In this document: piece after piece, positions 58,433 to 64,000 of the stretch
How the letters are laid out: every line of letters starts with the position of its first letter
Numbering within the stretch: position 1 is the stretch's first letter
NCBI RefSeq assembly: GCF_000001735.4
Contig: NC_003071.7
Coordinates: 16,963,443-17,027,442 of the forward strand
Reading direction: 5' to 3'
From: Arabidopsis thaliana
Lineage: Eukaryota; Streptophyta; Magnoliopsida; Brassicales; Brassicaceae
Length of the DNA: 64,000 bases
Made by a program: the position numbers and the translations under genes
The notes under the pieces: model-generated
Told to the model about the DNA's origin: nothing
Seen by the model: the letters and a program-made list of their open reading frames with translations, nothing else
The model's database searches: none

Positions 58433-59306
58433 ATGAACAGAGGAAGAAGGAATCTGAAACAAGCGGCGTCGGACCAGGATTTCACGCTTGAGGAATGTCA
58501 GAGCATTGCCCAAGTCGTCTCTCTCAGAGGTTCCAATCAAATTGAGGTAAAAGATAAACGCTTTTTTCTTAGGTTTCATACAATCTCGCCAATTCATAGC
58601 ATTTTCTTCGGAATTTTCTTTGGATGGGTTGGCTTGTTTGTATGTATGTATGTACTGAATTAAAGTTTGTGTTTTAACTGCTGTAGTTGTTTTGTTGTCT
58701 CTTTGAAGATAATGGATGCAAAAGGAGAGAACTCATTAGCTTTGTTTCCAGCCAAGTTTCGTGAGAGCATGTGGATCAGACGAGGTACTTTTTCTTGTTA
58801 GTCTTCTCTGGTTTGTTCTTTCTTGAATGGTTAGATTTACTGCATGATTTGGTGTGGATTGGAGGAGTTTGAGATGTGCTACACTGATTTGCAGGAAGCT
58901 TTGTAGTGATTGACCATACAGGAAAGGAAAAGGCTCAAGAGTCTGGTAGCAAAGTTACATCTATTGTATGTAAAGTTCTATTCTTTGAGCAAGTCCGTCT
59001 TCTTCAAAAGTCTCCGGAATGGTATAGCTTCTATCTTTTGTTCTGTATGGATGGCTTCTCATATTGAGTAATTATAGCTCATGTTAGTTTGGACATGGTG
59101 AATGCAGGCCAGAAATCTTCAAAGATACTAGACCGATTCCAGCTGAGAAAAGCTCACCCATTGAACAGCATGAAGATGACGGTGAAGTTGATTCGAGTGA
59201 TGATGATGATGGTATGCCTCCATTGCAAGCAAACACAAACAGATTGAGACCGTTTGGGGTGAAGTGTGATGCAGAAACTGATTCAGGGTCAGATTCCGAT
59301 TCATAG
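58433..59306 (+). CDS. EIF1AD-like (eIF1A S1/OB-fold) nucleic-acid-binding protein
   Basis: Four exons: 58433-58546, 58709-58784, 58895-59021 and 59108-59306; 171 aa. Residues about 17-100 form an eIF1A-type OB fold (DFTLEECQSIAQVVSLRG; SLALFPAKFRESMWIRRG; FVVIDH). The C-terminus is strongly acidic (EQHEDDGEVDSSDDDDG and a final SDSDS). This matches animal EIF1AD rather than the canonical initiation factor. EIF1AD works in nuclear/late 40S events in animals; the plant role is untested here. From memory At2g40780. Confidence 0.92.
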
Positions 59307-59666
59307 AAACATCCGGTACATTTCTTTTCGCAGCCTCAACTTAATTTCTCAATATAGGGGATTTATAGTTGCAAGCTGTATTTTATAAACAGTATGTAAC
59401 CAACACAGATCTGCTGATAAAGCAGAGTTTTGCTTTGCACTAAATCGATAATTGATTTATATAACATGCTTCTCATTCTCTTCTTGCAATTCTTGATAAG
59501 TCTTAATAAGGAGTCAGAAAAGTTAATATTGGTTGATTGAGATTAACACTACAAGAGTGCATCAAAGTTAATAACAAAAATCTCAGTGATACCAACATGA
59601 TCTGCATATAAATACTGGTCAACTTTTTATTTGGATAATTTTCTGACATGGAAACTAGAAAAAACG
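59307..59666. other. Convergent 3' flanks
   Basis: 3' ends of the EIF1AD-like (+) and CXXS2 (-) genes. No gene seen. Confidence 0.4.
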
Positions 59667-60473
59667 TTAAGATTGTCTAAGAAGGAGATTTGCAGCTGCT
59701 GCAGTTTTCTTCTGAAGCTCTGCAGCATCTCCACCTACAAGTTTATCCATTTGCCTCCCATCTTTAAGGAACACTACTGTTGGAGTTGCATCCACGTTCC
59801 ATTCATGACTAAACTCCTGTATCAAACATATTTTAACACCCAAATCGCTCAGTTTCGAGATCTCTCATCTTCACAAAGAATCATTCTAAGTAACAGAAGT
59901 TGATTGGTTACTTACAGCGAGCTCTTCGACGTCTATAGTGACAAATATCATTGAGGTGTATGTGGATGCAAGCTCCTGGTATATTGGTAATATTGTTTTA
60001 CTAGGTAAACACCACGAAGCCTTGAAATTCACTACAAGCTGTTCCATGTTACAAAGAATCAGATCATGTCGAGCTATCTACAGAGGAAGAATGCAAAACA
60101 ACATAGAAAGGCAAATCATAGGAGGAAGAGCTTACAATTTTGCCATGACTATTAGCTTCTGTGATCTTCTCCTCCCACTTCTCCATTCTACTTACCGGAT
60201 GGACCTTCCCTTTTATAAAGTAGGACCCTTTCTGGCTCCTAGCTTGAGTCTTGTTCCTTCTGTTGCAACAGCAGATACATGAACACACCTGTTTCAGAAC
60301 ATGAGATTTTCTATCACCATTTTCATCTGAAACTGCACAATGCTTATGAACATTCAACGGGTTTAATAAAAATTTGCTAGTTAGATTCGACATGTTCTCC
60401 ATGAAACTCGTAAATTTTAAGGTAAAGGTCTTACCTTTTTACAACAAGGAATTCTTGTACAATGATTCCCCAT
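59667..60473 (-). CDS. CXXS2: Monocysteinic thioredoxin-like protein (WCLPS active site)
   Basis: Four exons: 60435-60473, 60136-60288, 59916-60038 and 59667-59816; 154 aa. The thioredoxin fold is clear (LVVNFKASWCLPSK; FVTIDVEELA; VDATPTVVFLKDGRQMDKLVGG). The second active-site Cys is Ser (WCLPS), so it should favour disulfide isomerase or glutathionylated-mixed-disulfide chemistry over dithiol reduction. The start begins MGNHC, a candidate for N-myristoylation and palmitoylation, followed by a Cys cluster (CCKKVCSCICCC), suggesting a membrane-anchored pool. A second in-frame ATG in intron 1 (60402) could give another N-terminus. From memory At2g40790. Confidence 0.92.
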
Positions 60474-61210
60474 TAACTTTCTATACTAGCTTGGATCATT
60501 AGCTCTCTGAATCAACAGCACAAACAAAAAACCATTTTTCTCGATATTAACAATTCTAAACAGATAAGGAGAAATTTACAGATAGAATTATAAGGATCTC
60601 AAATAAAGGACCTAGCTATTTATGGTTTGATAAAAGAAGAAGATTAAGAACGGATTACTTCTAGATCTTGCCAACTTAAGATTGTTCATGTTCTTGCATG
60701 AATAAGAGATAAATCCGTGATCAAAGATCAAAAGTTTCTGTGAAAAGAATCAAAAACATCAACAAGAAGGATCCAGAGAACGTTCAATTTAAGCAACAAA
60801 ACATTATATTTGTCTTGGGTTACATCATACATGCGATGGGAAATTGGTTCGATTAACCATAACTAATTTTGTAGACCAGAAACTGGTTGAAGACGACATA
60901 GAAAATGACGCTGTGTCTATTTTGGGCGGGCTATGGTGGGCCTTTATTAAGCTTACACCAGTTTATACTTTGGAAGACAAAAGTTCTAAACCAAACGGTT
61001 TTTCACAGCACAGGCTGCTCTAACAAGGAGATACATCTTGTATGAAGAAGAATCAGTAATCACAATAGCATCCTCTGATCAACATAGCCAGGGAAATTTA
61101 TTTCTCGAAAGTTAGCAAAAACAAAAAAAAAACTGGGTTTTGGAAAAGATTCATGGTGTTGTTCTTATATCCACCGAAGAAGAAAATATTTCTGGGGAAG
61201 AAAATACGAG
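60474..61210. other. CXXS2 upstream and TIM21-like 3' flank
   Basis: No gene seen. GGCGGGCTATGGTGGGCC at 60927-60944 is a site II-like motif. Confidence 0.4.
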
Positions 61211-63327
61211 TTATGAGCCCTCCTTCTCGAGTTTCTCGATCTCTTCACGATGCTTTCTTTCAGCTTCTTGAAGTTCTCTTTCAGCGTCTTCTTCCTCTTC
61301 GATTCTATCAAGATTATCGAACTCCTTAGTTGCTGCCATTGCTTTCACAACAGGGTCTCTTAACACAGAGATTAAACCACCACCAATTCTGTACTCTTCT
61401 TCATCGCCAATCAGAAATAACCGTTGGTCGGGACCAGATGCCATTGGAATATCTACCGCCAAAAGCTTCATGTCATACTGAAGAAACAGACACATGAACA
61501 TAAGAAGTAGACCAAACTCACAATATAGGGAGCGTGATTGGTAATAGGGATTCGCTGATGGTATGAAAAAATGAAAGCACCTAAAAGACTAGACAGGCAT
61601 ACGCAATGTCATGTAATATCAGTTTCCACATGTTATATATACAAGCCTAAACGTTTAACTGAAACTGAAAGAACAGCTATGAAACTCCAATTCTTCTTCC
61701 AAATTCACCAGCATAGAGAGATTGATGAATGAAAAGATTATCTCTCCGCTTAACCAAATGCCCAACCAACCTTACGAAATCTACAACCAAAAAATCTGCC
61801 GAGACATCCTTATAAACTCAGCCCTTCGCAAACTGCACTCTAGCCAACTCACAACAGCTCTAATCTACAACATTCAGTCCTAGGCTAGATACAGTAGACC
61901 TATAGCTAAGAGTTGAGCTGCTGAACTTTGTCAAAGCTAATTACAACTCTGAAGATTACAACATGAACAAGACAGAAGAAAGTTGAGTAAACGAGGAACT
62001 GAGGAGTTGAGAAAGTGAAACCTGGCCTTTCTTCTTCTTAACTTCAACGCTAACAAGGCCCTTTTGCTCAGAACCCTGAACGGGGAATAGAAGAAAGCAG
62101 CGCTTGCTCCTAATTGTTGGCTTGAATTTCTTAAATGTTATGCCACCACCTGACATCACATACGCTCGTAAATCTGATCCTGACAGAGGAGCACCCATAA
62201 CTTCTAGAATTTCAGCTGCCGTGTTGATCTTCCTCATGGTCATTCTATAAACTTTATCCGGATTAATTGTAAACCTTGAGCGGAGGTATAATCCCTATTA
62301 TTAGAAAAATGCAGATAGCTGTCAAGGAGTGATTCCTAAATGATACGGGAGTAGGAGACTGTAACAGCAACAAACCATATCATATAGCAGTTTTTGCATT
62401 CCATAAACAATATCATGCTATAAGACACTTGAAATATACAGTGCAAGATCTCCTGTATTTCTGTGAAGGAGATCAGTTAACAAGGAGAATGAACCTATAC
62501 TCTAGTCGTGGTAAAATCAAACCAATATCATTGTAAGCTCCACATCCATTCACTATCAACCAATAACCCTACAGAGAAATTCCTCAGTTTCATTTTTATT
62601 CAGGACAACTTCATGGCACTGAGTTGGGCAAACATTGCGAGATCATCACTGAAACATTACTAAGAAATGGAGCCAACCACCAAGAATTGAAGCACAAATT
62701 CCCATCGAAAAGCACATAAAGAGCGAAACTTACAGAAAATGCTACAATGGCTGAGGAGAGTGCAAGAAACCCATACTTGGCCATGCCCTCTGAGAGGCCA
62801 ACAAACGTACTAGCAATTCCAAACATAATCCGCCAAAGGAAAATACATACAAAAACACCTGCAGCTCCAAACACAACAAGACTATTCTTTTTCCAAAATG
62901 CATCAATGTGCAACCCTATAGCCTCACGGTATCTAGCAAAAGTAGAACTAACAGCTTTGACAGGCTTATCAACAACCTTTCTCGCAAAACTCCCATCAAC
63001 CTTTCGAAATCCAGAGCTCTTAGTGGATACCAATCTAAACGCCGATGCAAAACTCACATTCACACGAGGCAAACCCAAAGCTTGCTGCAACTTAGGATTG
63101 AGCTTAGGAGACGACAGAATCTGATATAATCCCACGTTTTTGGAAGTGGGTTTCGAGGATAAGCTGTGGAAGCTAAACTTAGGCTGAAGCTGAGAAACAC
63201 CATTGGAGGGAATAGCTGGAGAAGACAAAGCTGATGGGTTTGATCGGCCAATTGTGACAGGGTTGACCCGAGTGTAATGCAGCCGAATAAACCCTTGAAT
63301 TGCTTTGAAATCCGATGGTTTCACCAT
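61211..63327 (-). CDS. TIM21-like mitochondrial import inner-membrane subunit
   Basis: Three exons: 62734-63327, 62022-62294 and 61211-61477; 377 aa. The N-terminus is basic and Ser-rich without acidic residues, as in mitochondrial presequences. There are two hydrophobic segments (LVVFGAAGVFVCIFLWRIMF; FLALSSAIVAFS). After the second comes the family-like soluble domain (RSRFTINPDKVYRMTMRKI; ILEVMGAPLSGSDLRAYVMS; FFLIGDEEEY-like RLFLIGDEEEYRIGGG), then a Glu-rich coiled tail (EEEEDAERELQEAERKHREE). The TIM21 relation is inferred from layout and fold motifs. From memory At2g40800. Confidence 0.85.
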
Positions 63328-64000
63328 ATTCTATAGCCTTTTAGATCGATCACACAAAAGCTCGAACCGAAGATCCTAACTTGGAGTATCGCGCCTGATT
63401 CAAAATTACCTTCGACTTGAGAACTGATCAAAGGAATCAATGGAAATGCGAGTTTTCAAATTGGGATCGATGAGTTAAAGAGTCGTAATGAATCCCATTT
63501 TCGCCGAAGCTTGCTGTTCGTAGCAGCGATTGGGGATCAATGGTGATCGATCGAATTGAAGAAATATCGGGTCGGGTCGGGTCAGGTTGATTCGTCCGGG
63601 TCGGGTTTAATTGGATACCGAATTATTGATCGGGTTTTACGTCTTACTTTCTTGAAGGAAGGAACAAAGCACAACACAAAGGACCCACAAGTGTCTCAGT
63701 TCAAAACTCCATGCCCACTCACTACTTTGGTCGGTTCGCAGATGACAGGTAGGCAGGGGTAAGATTGTCATATGTTATAATTCTGTCTCTAAACGTTTTT
63801 TAAAATTTACTTAATTAGCAATTACTATATATGTAATTTAATATACATTTTTTAAAAAAAATCTGATAATAAAGATTGAATTGATTAAAATAGTTTAAAA
63901 GAAGATTTCATGTAGAGATGCATAGAATCAAAGGTAGCAGCCTAAAGTTTGTTTTCTACCAATTTAATAAAATTGGAACAATATAGAATATAAGCATGGT
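63328..64000. other. Upstream region of TIM21-like gene, no further gene
   Basis: 5' UTR and promoter of the TIM21-like gene. A GGTCGGGTCGGGTC-type repeat lies at 63569-63603, and the rest is AT-rich. No coding sequence of a further gene is visible up to the window edge. Confidence 0.4.

Noticed and set aside
1-64000. CRISPR arrays, bacterial operons or tRNA genes
   Set aside because: The genome is plant nuclear; no regular spacer-repeat arrays and no cloverleaf with A/B boxes were found by eye.

Overview
The window is plant nuclear DNA. It has AT-rich intergenic sequence, many short GT-AG introns with phases that join cleanly, and GGCCCA/TGGGC promoter motifs. Gene content and order match, from memory, Arabidopsis thaliana chromosome 2 around At2g40650 to At2g40800. 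Locus numbers are recollection, not a database result. Exon models were read by hand; every multi-exon CDS below sums to a multiple of three.

Layout. 1-5.4 kb: a divergent pair, PRP38-type splicing factor (-) and a tRNA-binding OB-fold protein (+). 6.8-8.4 kb: type-A response regulator ARR16 (+) and a small Cys/His-rich protein gene (-). 9-10.4 kb: a broken LINE 3' end. 10.7-16 kb: plastid glycerol-3-phosphate dehydrogenase GLY1 and DEAD-box helicase RH17. 16.7-19.7 kb: two LTR-like direct repeats enclosing a truncated heptahelical (HHP/adiponectin-receptor-like) gene copy. 20.1-22.5 kb: a degenerate tandem array whose units carry a short hairpin with a conserved loop and co-varying stem. Its flanks suggest a spliced minus-strand transcript. 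23.8-26.4 kb: intronless PPR gene. 26.6-32.6 kb: SCYL1/CTEXP pseudokinase. 33.8-38.9 kb: convergent group III WRKY genes WRKY55 and WRKY54. 39-46.5 kb: AT-rich, gene-poor stretch with one C2-like ORF, a decayed coding-like island and a compact multi-hairpin element. 46.6-49.6 kb: TrhO-type rhodanese and complex III subunit 10. 50.1-57.9 kb: a 19-exon SHPRH-like SNF2/PHD/RING protein. 58.4-63.3 kb: EIF1AD-like protein, CXXS2 thioredoxin-like protein and TIM21-like import subunit.

These are mostly independent housekeeping and regulatory genes, not an operon. A recurring theme is RNA/translation biology (PRP38, tRNA-binding protein, RH17, CTEXP, TrhO-like rhodanese, EIF1AD-like). The strongest candidate for something undescribed is the hairpin repeat array at 20.2-22.5 kb, next to the LTR-bounded captured-gene segment.
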